Shown here: positions 11,665 through 22,900 of the stretch, one piece after another | How positions within the stretch are numbered: position 1 is the stretch's first letter | Layout: every line of letters begins with the position of its first letter | DNA from: Pythium myriotylum | Taxonomy: Eukaryota; Oomycota; Peronosporomycetes; Pythiales; Pythiaceae | Reading direction: 5' to 3' | Assembly (NCBI GenBank): GCA_023091665.1 | Contig: JALJCQ010000013.1 | Coordinates: 3,100,001-3,164,000, forward strand | Length of the DNA stretch: 64,000 nucleotides | Notes under the pieces: model-generated | The model's input: the letters and a program-made list of their open reading frames with translations, nothing else | Told to the model about the DNA's origin: nothing | Databases searched by the model: none | Position numbers and translations under genes: made by a program

Positions 11665-13017
11665 CTACTGCTTTTTGCCCTGCTTCTTCTTCTTGGGCTT
11701 GGTCGTTTGTGTTGCCGTGGGCGGAGCGTCTGCCTTGCGTTTCTTGTTGTTTTCCTTTTTCTTCTGATGCTTTGGCGTCGGCTTGGCCGTCTGATCGTCA
11801 AGTTCTACGACGACTCGCGGAGCTGCGGCCGAGGCTGCGGCACTCACAGCCTTTGGCTCGGCCTTTTTGACCTTCTTGACCTTTTTGACCTTTTTCTCCG
11901 AGCTCTCAGCGCTGGCGTCGCCCGCAACTACGCAGGCAGACAGGCAGGTCAAGCGAGGCTTGCTCAGGATCATCGTGGATGTCAGAGGGTTGGCCGATTC
12001 ATTAGCCTCCTCGGGAGCAAGCGGATCCAGCTTGAAGGTAGCGAAATCCCACACCTGGACCACGCCGTTGGACGTAGCCACGATAATCCACGGTTGTTTG
12101 TCCTCTCCGTGCGGGTACACCGCTTCAACGTGGCGGATGCGAGTTGTGATCTCCTCGTTTTTGATCTTAGCGACAAGCCTGAAGAGATGGAGTTGTTAGT
12201 ATGTTTATTCCTCCATGCAAAAGGGAGAGATACGTACGTTCCGTTCGCCTTCCATACATAAATATGCTTGTCTTCCCCACCACAGACCACGTACTCGTCT
12301 GTCGCAAACGCCAGGGCGTGGATCTTGTCAGTGTGGCTGAGCACTCCGACGACCTCGGCGTTTGCACTGCTGAACACGGACAACTCCGAGCCAAAGCACA
12401 GCGCATACCGCCCGCCAGTCTGGGACATTTTGACAAGGCTCGCTTCCTTCTCAAGTCGTCGAATGTACGCGATACGGCCTTTCACCAGGTTCCACATTCG
12501 CAATGTGCGATCGCGTGCAACAGAGAATGCCAACTTGCCACTCGGATGCACGGCCATCGACGTGACCTCGCCCTTGTGGCCACCGAGGATGTGCAAGCAG
12601 TTCCAATCCGCCGTGCGCCAGATGCAGATCGTGTTGTCCGCGCTGCCGCTGAGCATGTGGCTCTGGCCGAAGAACTCGACACACGTCACAGCGCCCTTGT
12701 GCTCCATCAGCGTGCCGACCTCGACGCGCTTATTCACGTTATAGATCCTGAATAAAACCAAGCCACAAATATTATAAGCATTCGCCCTAGTTCGAAAGCC
12801 ATCCACGAGTTCAGCGAACGCACTTGATGGTCTCGTCATTTCCGCCTGAGACGAGCGTCTTGCCCTGTTTGGCCCTCATGAACGCGACACTCTTGATGCA
12901 CTCGGCGTGCGCCGCGTAGCCGAACGTGAGCTTCATCTTGGCGCCGTTCTCCGGCAGCTCCCAGCCGTAGAGGAGCCCCTCGTACGTGCCCGCGACGATG
13001 CGCACGGTCGTCGCCAT
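11665..13017 (-). CDS. WD40 ribosome-biogenesis protein, PAK1IP1/MAK11 family
   Basis: Three exons: 13017-12824, 12747-12238 and 12178-11665 (introns of 76 and 59 nt, donors GTGCGT and GTACGT); 405 aa against about 390 for animal PAK1IP1. WD repeats are visible: AGTYEGLLYGWE, SGGNDETIKIY, SGSADNTICIW, VARDRTLRMW, GGEDKHIYVW and ATSNGVVQVW. The C-terminal tail is strongly basic (KKVKKVKKVKK and KPKKKKQGKK), as expected for a nucleolar protein. Family members act in 60S subunit assembly and, in animals, bind PAK1. The gene starts 301 bp from, and head to head with, the calponin-homology gene. Confidence 0.92.
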
Positions 13018-13318
13018 GGTGTCTGAGCTGCTCGTCCGCCTTTCGTGCCTGTTGGTGGTCAACCAGTGGCTGTCAACGTAGCGGAGGACTCCGATTAAGT
13101 ACGGGTCACTGTATCGAGGTAAACGTGAATGTGACATGGATACATCTCAGCTCCCACCCAAAATACTCGAGACCACGTCGCATGGGAGTGAGAAGCACGC
13201 ATGCGATGTGGCCTCGCGCGGCGTGGCTGCGACCGCACGAGTCGCAACTAAATGCAGATGGAGTGAGGCTCTCAGTTCTCTTGTGTGCTCGTTGGTGCGA
13301 AGACGAGCGCACGCTGCC

Positions 13319-15113
13319 ATGAATCTCAGTCTCGACCTGGCGCCGGAAGATGGATCAGAGGGTGGACTCGGCAACGGGTTGGCGTCTCCTATGGGCGGCA
13401 AGCACCAGCGGGACCTATCTCTATCTGCCAAGTGGGCCAACAACAAGGCTCTCGCTCTGGAATACCTCAAAAGGCAGCGGGTATGTGAATATTGGCTCCA
13501 AATCACTTGAACCGCAGATGAACCGGAAGTCTTCTGCTTTTTTTTGTTAACAGGAGGCGATTCTATGGATCGAAAGTGTCCTGGATCGAAAGCTACCTAC
13601 GCGAGATCTCTTTGAAGCGCTCAAGTCTGGCATCGTGCTTCGCGAACTGATTGCGAAGCTGTATCCGGAGCCGACACAATGCCGATCACCAATCAGTCGT
13701 CGATACAGCTTGACGATGGCGCCGTGGAAAGAACGTGAGAACATTACAGTTTTCCTCAAGCACTGCAAATCGTGCGATAACTATATTCTCGCTCTCAAAA
13801 TTCCGTATGCTCATCATCTGTACTGTCGTATAGATTGGGGATGAATGATTGTTTCTTATTCTGTACGGATGACTTGTACGAAGGCACCAACATGGTTCAA
13901 GTTCTGTTTAGCGTTCAGCACTTCATGGCCTTCTCACAGGAAAAATCGAGCCATCTCTTTAAACCTATCATCCAGGAAGCCGTCACTTTCTCCAATCAAG
14001 AAGTAAGAAAATGCTATGAGTCTAGGGCTTCTCACTAATGAGCTGACACAGAGTTGTTGGATTCGGTAGCTCGAAATGGCGATGTCTAAGATAGAACAGG
14101 CGGGAGTGGATGTTAATGCGCTGCTATCAAGCGCTCCTCCCAGCACTGCACCATCACCTGCAAAACCGCAGACAGAACAAGACGAACGGGAAAGCGACGA
14201 TACCCCGTCAACGGCAAGCAGTGAAGAAGATATCGATCATGTCGAAGAAAAAGCTGACTCGAACGAAGTGTCAGAATCTTCGGAAGATTTCATTGTTTCA
14301 GCTAAGGCAAATTTTGAACCTGAAGAAGATCATCAGATCCTCAGTGATGGTGTCGGAGCATTGGAGGTTTCCCAGTCTGAGTTGCCGGACCACAAGAACA
14401 ATAACAGCGATGAATCCAACGACGACTCGGTTGAAGAGTTGGTCGATGCTTTATGCTTTTCCCACGAAGAGATTGTAGCAGAGGAAGAGGGATGCATCCA
14501 GAATGAGCGAGATAGTCGTAGTGAAACAAAGGGAGATGGAGAGGATGCGATACAGGAGACTGATCTCCACGAGCACGATTTCGAGCGAAAAAGCAAACTG
14601 ACAACTGTTGAAGATGAACAACTGACAACAGTTGAAGATGAACTAGAGATCTTACTCAACCCCGAGAAAGCTCAAGGCTTCGGCGGAGACAAAAACGGCA
14701 TCATTACCATTGTATCTGAAGCGATCAACGAGAATATCGTCTTGCTCGAGGTCGTGGGAGAGATTATTGACCGGGTTGAGATCTACACTGAAGCCGCGAT
14801 TGGAACGGCTAGTAAAACTCTCGAGCTTCTCTTGCCAGACGATTTCGAGTTCGCGCATGCCGAATCAGCTACGATGTCCGAGCTGACAGACAAGCACGAT
14901 ACCTATGTGGGAGATTCACTCGCTCCTACTGTGATCGACACTCAAGCGACTGCTGAGACCGAGATATCAGGAAACAAGTTTGCGAGAGCATCCCAAGCTG
15001 CAAAGAAAGTATCAAAGGCCGGCAAGGGGATCAATCGCGAAGTCTTAGATGAACAGCTTGACGCGGAAGCCATGTCTAAGTGCACCTGTGGTGGAAAATG
15101 TTCCATTATGTAG
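13319..15113 (+). CDS. Calponin-homology protein with acidic tail and C-terminal CaaX box
   Basis: Four exons: 13319-13480, 13554-13771, 13834-14002 and 14070-15113; 530 aa. Residues about 55-165 form a single CH domain, with ILWIESVLDRKLPTRDLFEA, LKSGIVLRELIAKLYPE and DDLYEGTNMVQVLFSV; a single such domain usually binds actin regulators or microtubules. The remaining 360 residues are very acidic, predicted disordered or coiled, and contain an 8-residue direct repeat (LTTVEDEQ/LTTVEDEL, about 14599-14646). The protein ends CTCGGKCSIM: CSIM fits a farnesylation-type CaaX box, and two nearby cysteines could be palmitoylated. This suggests a membrane-tethered cytoskeletal linker. I do not recognise a named orthologue; a CH domain plus CaaX is unusual. 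Confidence 0.85.
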
Positions 15114-15203
15114 AGCTTCTCGAGTGGGATCCTTGCAGTGTGTTGTATTGAAAGATCTTTCAGAAAGCTAAAGAAGTTACCTCGGGGAGTATTTTGTTTA
15201 CTC

Positions 15204-15888
15204 CTAATCGCTGGCTGCAGCCAACAAAGGGTCCCCGGTGATCTCGAAGCTCGGTGTCTCGTTTTGTTTGAATGACAGCATCAAACTCTTGAACTCTTCG
15301 AAATCAGAACAGCTCAATAGCACGTCGACAACATCGATTGGAATCTCGTCTTCGTGCTCCTGCAACTGGCGTGTCAGTTCCTCCATGGAAAAATTCTGGT
15401 TATTCATAATGATGTCAGCTAACAGACTCGAGCACACGCATTCACTGAGTATAATTACCTCGATCTTCTCCATGAGACGTCTTTCTAGATAAGACTCTAT
15501 TGTACACGTTGGTTAGGCCTCTTTACTCCAATGATGTCCGAAACACATACCGATCAACATGATGTACTCTTCGTGGATCTGTGTGTAGCAGAGCTTGTTC
15601 TCCGCCTCGTTTTCGAACTCCTCTGCACTTGCCTCATCACAGTCAGACGTGCTGCTGTTTTATCGCCAAAACTCAGCCAGGTTTACCACAGTTATTAAGG
15701 CAAAACTCGGTTTGGAGGTCGACGAAGGTTGGATCGATGAGAGTGTCTTGGAGTACTCCGATCATCTCATCAAAGAGGCTTTCGTCCGAGTTACGGTCGC
15801 CGACATCGTCACAAATTACTTCTTCCTCCTCCTCGCCGTCCAACTTGAAAGCATCAACGACTTCTGGCTGCTCTACGATGCTCGCCAT
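15204..15888 (-). CDS. ARL2BP: ARL2-binding protein (BART domain)
   Basis: Four exons: 15888-15687, 15622-15551, 15496-15459 and 15395-15204; introns of 64, 54 and 63 nt with consistent phases; 167 aa, matching the usual about 163. The spliced protein has the BART pattern: LFDEMIGVLQDTLIDPTFVD, LQTEF, ENEAENKLCYTQIHEEYIML, LERRLMEKI, then DVVDVLLSCSDFEEFKSLML. The first joint uses donor GTAAAC and acceptor GTGCAG, with branch CTGAC. It is the only splice choice I found that keeps the frame and family spacing. ARL2BP binds GTP-bound ARL2/ARL3 and works in ciliary and mitochondrial trafficking. It lies directly beside DRC1, another ciliary gene, same strand, 191 bp downstream. Convergent with the CH gene (90 bp). 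Confidence 0.93.
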
Positions 15889-16079
15889 CGTGTTTTCAGC
15901 TGGAGGTGGTTCTTGGAATCGACTCCAAGCGCCACCGTCTCTTTGAGTTCAAACGGTCATGCGTAACCGCCACAAATGTTTCAGAACCTGCGTGTCCAGT
16001 CGTGGTGCGTGAAGACTACCCGAAATTCCAAGAGAAATTCCAGGATTACATTAATTCCCTCGTAAATCGTTGCGTATTC

Positions 16080-18314
16080 TCACTGATACATCTGCATTTG
16101 CGTCGGAGGGACGAGTAGATCTTCGTTAATTGGAGCACCAAGATACTTTTTGAGCAGGTTCTTGAGTTCGCTGTTCTGGTTCTTGAGCGCTGTGACATCG
16201 TCAATGAGCTCTTTGCGCTTGAGAAGGGCGTGGTGATAAGATGTGAGTCCTCTTTCCAATGAAGACATGACTCGAACTGATCGTGGGGGAAGCACTTTGA
16301 CAACTATGTCCCAGTACTTCTTATCGGATCGCTTAGCTCGGACTTTGTGCGCTTCTCCCAGTGGGCCAGATGAAGTGGCCTTCGACATCCTACTCTCTGA
16401 GCTATCAGCATGTATCGAGGGGTGTCGCAACATTCGTGCAATCGGGGCCGATCGCTTTTGCTCACTTAATTCCTGACAGAATAAAAAAGACTGTTGTCAC
16501 GAGAGACCACTATAGCACGGCTTTTCCGAGCCTACCTGCACAAACTGGGTACAAACACGAATGACATCTTCAGCACCGACGAGAAGTCCCCATTTCTGCG
16601 ATGGAATCTGCGGTAGTCCTCCAATTGATCCCGTACTTGCATTACCGTACTCAACAGGGACCTCTGCTCGAGGATCCTCGTAGAAGAATCCCATCAGTCG
16701 CTCCATCTCCACCTCGCTCTCGACTCCCAACGCACGCATGATCATATCAGCTTTCACTAGCTCAGCTTCATCGTCGGGGAGCTGATCCAGTGCTTGATTG
16801 ACATTTGGATTCACAAGAAAGCCCGCCTCAGATGCCAACATCCTCAGCATGTGCTTGAGTTTTGCTCCGGAGATCTTCTTCTCTTCTGGAGGCGCATCGA
16901 TATCGCTGAAGACGTCATTCATCGAGTTCATACTACCAAGTTGGTTGCTTCCACTGCCACTACCGCTTTCTGGTCCGTGATCATCAGACCGAGAGCCAAG
17001 AGAGCTCTCCGACTTTTTCTTCATGCTATTGGTTTGCCTCCACTGCCGAATGGAGCGAGATGGCCCTCTCCAGCTCAGACCAAGCTGTTGTTCATGAATA
17101 ATTTTGTCAGCCTGGAGCAGTTTCTCTACTTTCTGGACAGCTTCCTCTTCATGCATGGTCCAGATCTCTTCGAACTTTTGCATATCGCTTGCTTCAAAAT
17201 GAGCGTACTTCTTTTGGAGGTCTTTATATTGTTTTGTAATCCGCCGGTATTCTTCTGTGAGTTCTTCATTCTGATTCCTGTCACGTGAATCGGTCTGGTT
17301 GTACTTGGTAATCAGAGTGCTGAGGGTGTCCTTGAGCCGCGCCAGTTTCCTCTTTTGTTGGCTTAGTGTGGCAGAATTCTCCATATCTCTCTCTGTGAGC
17401 ACGCGATAGTTGTATTCGAGTTTCTCAGTGTTGAGCTGATACGTAGCACGCATTTCCTCCAGCTGCTGCTCTAATGTCTGGATATTGGTCTCCAATTTAA
17501 TCTTGAGTTCGTTGTAATCCTCTGCGTCTTTCACGCGTAGGTCCTCAATCTCTTTCTGGTACTGTTCATCTCGTACTTGCTTTGCTTCCATGTAGACCAT
17601 CTCCATCTCGCGTCGTTTTTCGAACAGCGAGTCGATCTCCAGCTTGTTGTTCGCTATCAACTCGTCTCGTTCTTTGAGGAAAGCGTCTTCCATCTGGTCC
17701 AGCTCCATTTCATACTCTTCTTGCATTTCTCGGTACTGCTGACTCATGCGCTCTACCAGCTTTTCTACGTCTTCGGCCTGAATTTTAAGTGCAGTCACGT
17801 ACTCTTCATCTTTCGCTTTCAGTTGCGACTGAAATTCCTTGATGACTCCATCTTTCGAGGCCAAGATCTCCGCACAGGCTCGATTCTGAGCCTCTAATTC
17901 CCGATGCAATTCTTGCGGCATGCTGTAGTCAAACAAATCCGACCATCTCATCTCCACTGCGGCGTTCTTGGCTCCGCTGTCGATCGCTTCTTGTTGCAGT
18001 CTCTCGACGCGCCTGTGGCGCCGCTCCTCCTCTTCGACGCGACGCTTGTTCTCGGCATCGTCTGCTTGCACACGGATACTGGTTACGTGTTGAATGCTGG
18101 AGAACTTGCGCCTATCAAGCTGGTTTAGACTGTCGGCGATCTGCTGCTGCCCGCGGCTCATGCGCTTGGACTCGGCCACTTGCAGCTTCTTCTTGCGCGT
18201 CTCGTCGTCCTTGGATGCGTTGCGCGTCTCGATGCGCTGGCGGCGCGCCTGCACGCGCGAATCGCGGTCGTTGGACTCGCCCGCCGGCTCGTGGGCCTTG
18301 CTCGCGGCCTCCAT
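16080..18314 (-). CDS. DRC1: Dynein regulatory complex subunit 1 (DRC1/CCDC164)
   Basis: Two exons: 18314-16536 and 16472-16080 (63-nt intron, GTAGGC..GTCAG, phase 0); 723 aa against about 740 in animals. Nearly the whole protein is charged coiled coil. Family signatures are the block from KLEYNYRVLTERD to KLARLKDTL, then KYAHFEASDMQKFEEIW, and the C-terminal DKKYWDIVVKVLPP followed by YHHALLKRKELIDD and a near-terminal PPTQ motif. DRC1 is the scaffold of the nexin-dynein regulatory complex between axonemal doublets and is needed for motile flagella. Its presence argues that the organism makes swimming zoospores. Head to head with the Mediator-like gene, 169 bp between ATGs, suggesting a shared promoter. 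Confidence 0.93.
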
Positions 18315-18483
18315 CCCTGCTCACTTGCGTTGTACGCAGCTCTTCGCGTTCAGAAATGGCTTCATTTACCTCTGAAACGGACTCGCTTATGTTGCACGGT
18401 ACCATAAATGGTGTGGTGCACACGACAGTCGCGCCGCTGAAAATTGCTCCAGTGGGCAGCTACACTCACTACATTCGACCGAC

Positions 18484-19299
18484 ATGACCGAGGAGCTCGA
18501 GACCCCGCCGGCGGCTCCGCCCTCGCAGCCCGGACGCGGCGGCGCGCAGCTTCTCCACGAGCTGCTGGCCATCGCGTACCACGTGTTCGAAGAGGCCAAG
18601 CAGATGAACCTCAAGCCGCCGCTCCAGCCGAGCTCGCGCATGTTTTCGCTCGACGCCATCAACTCGACGGGCCCACAGTCGCCGCCGCGCTCGCCCGGAC
18701 CGCCCGACTCGCCGTCGGACGAGAGCATGTCGGCGGCCGACATGAACGGGTCGTTCCACTCGACCACGACCCACGGCCACCACGGCTCAGGAGCCATGCA
18801 CACGCCCGTGATCCCGTTCTCGCCCGAGGAGATCCAGGACTCGTTCACGCGCATCGCTACGCTCAAGAGCCAGTACACGAAAGTGAGCACGGAGCTGCTC
18901 GAGTTTCTCAAGCAACTTGAGGCGCGTCGCCAGGACCCAGAGCTCGCGGCAAAGCACGCAGCAGATGAAAAGGTGCGTTCGATGGCGAAGTCGACTGGAG
19001 CTCACCCGAGAAGAGCGGTTCTAACATAGGCGCTGACTCATTCCAGGAGACCATCGAAAAGCTCACCGAAAGGAGAAATCACCTTCGACGGGTACGAACA
19101 GAAGCCTCCACCTCGCGTATCGTTGTGGCGTGTCGTCTTGGATGACTAATGCGAGGGATTGCGTGTGTTGTAGGAGGTCTACGAGCGCAACCTCGTGATG
19201 AAGGGTCTGATCGACCGCCTGAGGCATCTCCAGTACTCGATGCGGCTCATCCGCGGTGGCAGCTCGAACCCGCCACACATCGTCATGGAGAGCGTGTGA
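18484..19299 (+). CDS. Putative Mediator subunit 30-like protein
   Basis: Three exons: 18484-18972, 19047-19091 and 19174-19299; introns of 74 and 82 nt, phase 0; 219 aa. The N-terminal helix (QLLHELLAIAYHVFEEAKQM) is followed by a Ser/Pro/His-rich linker, then a helical hairpin (IQDSFTRIATLKSQYTKVST onward). The C-terminal coil contains YERNLVMKGLIDRLRHLQY, which resembles the helix near the end of MED30 where it packs in the Mediator head. The match is to a pattern of short helices, so the family is uncertain; another Mediator head/middle subunit or an unrelated coiled-coil protein is possible. The middle exon is only 45 nt. Confidence 0.6.
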
Positions 19300-19423
19300 G
19301 CACTGACCAACAGTAACAATCCAACATTCATCTTGGCGCCAACACTCTTTCCCTGATTTCTCTCGTGTGGTCCACTTGGGATTCCTGTGACGTTGCTCGG
19401 CTTTGACCTGCCGAGGAGATCCG

Positions 19424-19430
19424 TCATTCT
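19424..19430 (+). promoter_or_regulatory. Initiator-like TCATTCT upstream of the 114-aa gene
   Basis: TCATTCT fits the oomycete Inr consensus YCAYTYY and lies 39 nt upstream of the ATG at 19470. With only 170 bp separating this gene from the Mediator-like gene, the promoter must be very short. Confidence 0.45.
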
Positions 19431-19469
19431 TCAACTAGCCCCGCCACGCCGTCGACGAAGAGCCCGACC

Positions 19470-19814
19470 ATGATCCCGCCCAGCTACGTCAAGAGTGTCG
19501 CCGTCAAGAACACGACCGACCACCGCGTCCAGATCACGGCCACGTTCGGCTCGGACGAGCAGGCCGCCGGCGGCAACGCCAAGATCGTCGAGACGCGCGA
19601 GCTTGGAGCCGGAGAGGAGACCACGTTCGCCGAGCAGGAGTACGACATGGGCTCGTGGACGGCTGTGGCCGCGCTCGATGCACTCGACGTCCAGGTCGTC
19701 GGCTCGAACGACCACAAGGCCGCGTTCAAGCCGCAAGTCACGGGCATCGTCGACCTGCTCAACGTCGAAGTCAAGGCGCAGGCCTCGGGCGCTCTCCACG
19801 TCGCTGCGCTGTAG
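19470..19814 (+). CDS. Small conserved-looking protein of unknown function (114 aa)
   Basis: Intronless frame from ATG, with strong GC3 bias like the neighbouring genes. The protein is hydrophilic, with no signal peptide or membrane segment. Alternating polar/hydrophobic stretches (VKSVAVKNTTDHRVQITATF, TTFAEQEYDMGSWTAVAAL) suggest an all-beta fold. I do not recognise the family. The clean start, codon bias and Inr-like motif 39 nt upstream make it a credible expressed gene. The 365 bp after the stop (19815-20179) hold its 3' flank, T-rich and A-rich runs, and no gene. Confidence 0.7.
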   Translation: MIPPSYVKSVAVKNTTDHRVQITATFGSDEQAAGGNAKIVETRELGAGEETTFAEQEYDMGSWTAVAALDALDVQVVGSNDHKAAFKPQVTGIVDLLNVEVKAQASGALHVAAL

Positions 19815-20179
19815 AGCGACCACAGCCCTTGCTTTTCCCCCCTGCGATGATTGCAGGCGTCGCTTTGCAGTTGTTTTTTTTCATTTCGTTTCGTCTTCCG
19901 AGCTCATCCATGGCGTGCACACGTCTCCACGAGACAAGAAAGAAAAGAAAGTGTACCCATTCATTGACCAATAATTCAATCCAAAAAAGCAAAATAAAAT
20001 CCAAAGTGCGATGCTGTCTCCCCGTCTTCGTCTATGCAGTGATGTGTTCTACGCGTTCTCGGCTCGTCGGCAGCGGCCGGTCACTTTTAAATACGATCGA
20101 ATCGCTTGTACAACCGTGGGAGATCTGTGTTACAACGTGTGTGGGCCAAGTGGTGTCTCAACGTGCCTGGGTCGATGTC

Positions 20180-21932
20180 TCACACGACATGACTCTCTGG
20201 TTTATCTGTTGGCCGCCCATACATCACGACCGACGACTGGCGTTCGACGTCAGAGAGTTCGGATAAGTAGGCACTGCTAGGGTCGGACCGAGGAGACCGA
20301 GGAGTTCGAGGCGCAGGCACGTAGCTGATCTCCTCAGGGTGGTTGCCGGGAGTTCGCACGAATGACGCAGAATCGTTCGACGCAGTAGCACTCTGGAGAC
20401 TGCCGTCCGGATTGAAGTTGACATGGACTCCGAAACCGCGCTGGACGGGCTTCCCGATCTGCAAGCTGCCGCGAGGATCGCCCACATCGCCACTGCGCGC
20501 GCTGAGCACCTCTAGATCTTCGTCAACTTCAGCTTCGATGGCAGCTTGCTCTTCGGTTTCACTATTGAAGGACGCACGGGACGCACGCTCGCTCCTGTTG
20601 CCCGTCTTGTTGATTTCATCTACAGCGCCCTCGCGTTGGCAACAGAGGCGAGCGTAGAGGAGCTTCCACCACGGAGCGCGTACCTAAGCATCCCAGGCAA
20701 GCGGAACGCGAACGGACAACGCACAGCCACAAGTCAGTACCGTAGGTCCGGCGTTGTAACAACACATGAGAAGCTCACCGCCAGTTCGAGCACTGGCCGA
20801 TGAGCATTCTCACTCAATGGGGTGCACACGTACAGCATTCTCGCGTTCCTTCTGCAGCTTGCGCTTGCGCTTGCGGACGATGTAGTCGTAGGTGGTAATG
20901 TTTTCAATACCTGAAAGGTTGTCTTCATGAATTTGTCGTCATCGACTAAAAAAAAGGATGTGGGCCTACTTACATAGTTGGAAGTGGAAGAGGGCGAGTT
21001 GTGCGATCAGGAAGCACCACGGGATGAGCATGGCCAGGAGCACTCCGTGGATGAGGCGTATTGTCACCAGCGTCACGCGGTACTCGCCGTCGACGCAGAA
21101 ACCCGTCGAGTCGTCGAGGCTGCTTCGGCATCCGTAAGCACTGGCGGCTGGGGATTCGAAAATGAGCCACTGCGACCACCATCGACGAACTGAATCAACG
21201 TACATCTTCGGCGGGTGACATCTTTGTCCGAGTATGAGTTGGAGAGCACGAAAACTCCGAACCCCACCTGGATGGCAAGCAGGACCGTCGCACCGACAAC
21301 CGACGTCAGGAAAAAGCTGATGATTCACATAGCAGCACGCCTTCGATCAGTGCCCGGTTTTCCCCTGTTTACAAATCGATACTCATGGACGCACTGGTAG
21401 TTTTTCTTGCCGACGCAGTTGTTCAGCCACTTGCAGTGGTGATCGAAAACTGAGACGCATTTGTCGCACAGTCGGCAGTGGCGACTCTCCTTGTGGCTGG
21501 CATTTAACATCCACGTTAGATTCCCGCTCGCTCTCCCTCTCCATGCCGCCGCACTCGTCACGTACACGTATTGCACGCAGACGTTGCAGTAGAGCTGGTC
21601 TTCGTCGACCTGCGCGTGCGGGTCGTTCTGCTGCTACACGAGTCAAGCGTCAGCGGGCCGACCATCGCTTCGTCTCCAACGACTCGAGAGGGAGCGCGGC
21701 GTACCCCTCGTCGCAGCACGCTGTCGTCCGACGGGTCCGTGCCCGTGCAGCGAACGACGGCGAAGATGACGAGAATACAGACGACAGCGTAGACGATGGA
21801 GGCGACGTAGGCGGTCGTGGCCTCGAGCAGCGGCGTCGAGAAGGCGAAGAAGAGCGCCATGATCGTGGGGAAGAAGACCCAGGTGATCACCTGCAGGTAG
21901 TGGAACGGCGCCTCCCACCCATTCGTGCGCAT
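20180..21932 (-). CDS. zDHHC-type protein S-palmitoyltransferase
   Basis: Seven exons: 21932-21705, 21633-21566, 21496-21395, 21316-21204, 21147-20974, 20910-20834 and 20683-20180, giving about 421 aa. Two hydrophobic helices lie in exon 1; then comes the Cys-rich domain, spliced from two exons, with [14 protein letters not shown] and the active-site DHHC in [12 protein letters not shown]. Two more helices lie in exons 4-5. The motif [10 protein letters not shown] after the last helix corresponds to the TTxE motif of the family. The cytosolic tail is Ser/Pro-rich. The enzyme acylates Cys side chains at Golgi, ER or plasma membranes. The second acceptor (21634) could shift by 3 or 6 nt within a CAGCAG run. 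The 150-nt last intron is long for this locus and may hide a small exon. This is the last intact host-type gene before the repeat island. Confidence 0.9.
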
Positions 21933-22259
21933 GGTGCTCGGCGCGGAAATAGCGCTGCCCGACGACTGAGGAGCTACGCGAAAAAGGTAACCACGTGACA
22001 CGAGCGAGCAGAGGAACAGCGCAAGGGGGGGTTAAAACCTTAGGGAGGGATCAAAACCTCGGCACAGAGACGCGGCAGAGTGTCCCAAGGGGGCAGGACA
22101 GACAGGGGTAGGGAAACTGACTCGCAAGGTACCACGAGGTGGGTACAGCGGAGCCGGTTTTATTTTTTTTTTGTGGAAAACGGACTCAGACGCCAGCTCT
22201 GATGAGGCCGACCAGACGCGGAAAGGACGAAGAGTCCAAGAGGGGGAAATTCCTAATCG

Positions 22260-22900
22260 GTGCCTGATTCCTCGAAGTTTTCCCAAATCAGTTCCAAACG
22301 TGAAGCCATGTACCTAATTAGTGCAAGAGATAAGTTTGGACACAAAATGGTCGTTTTATCGAAGGGCAGGCAAACTAACTGCGTGCCGTGCGGAATCATC
22401 AGCACAGCCTCGCTCTCGCTCAGAGAAACCATTCTTCCAAAGCACCTGAAGACCTTACCTGCAAGAAGCGATGGCAATCGAGTGAGGGTGGACTTGGAGG
22501 TTGGTGAGGTTTTCGACTCCATGGCAGAACTCAAACAAGAGGTTGCACGGCACTTGGCCCACAGGAAAACGGGTTTTAAGTATTCTGGTTTCTGCCCAAA
22601 CTTGCCGATCCTGGGTGATTTGACACCGCCAGAGAACCGCTCTAAAACGACCCGAGTGATTCGGTTGGTTGAAAATATGCCACTGCTGCTGCTGCGGCCT
22701 CTGCTACCACCGAGTCCTGCGACGTTGAGATCGTGGAGACTGTTCTACCTATGTGCGCTATTTCCTTGACAATCTGCGTCAATCGGGCCCGACCTGGGGC
22801 ACCCACAGGTTTTGTCCGGCCTGCTACGACGAGTAGTAACTCGTGAGCCGCTTGAACACGGACCAAGAGATGTTCTGCCCAGCGTGCGGTGGTGCTGTTG
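22260..22900 (+). pseudogene. Decayed MULE-like transposase N-terminal fragment
   Basis: The frame contains VGEVFDSMAELKQEVARHLA, followed by a Tyr/Phe-rich stretch and RSKTTRVIR. This looks like the FAR1/WRKY-type DNA-binding module at the N terminus of Mutator-like transposases. Farther on, broken frames still read like a zinc-binding remnant (RFCPACYDE, 22807-22833). No catalytic domain follows. The opposite strand also has an open frame (22253-22534) that I take as a shadow. Family assignment is by motif feel only. Confidence 0.3.
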
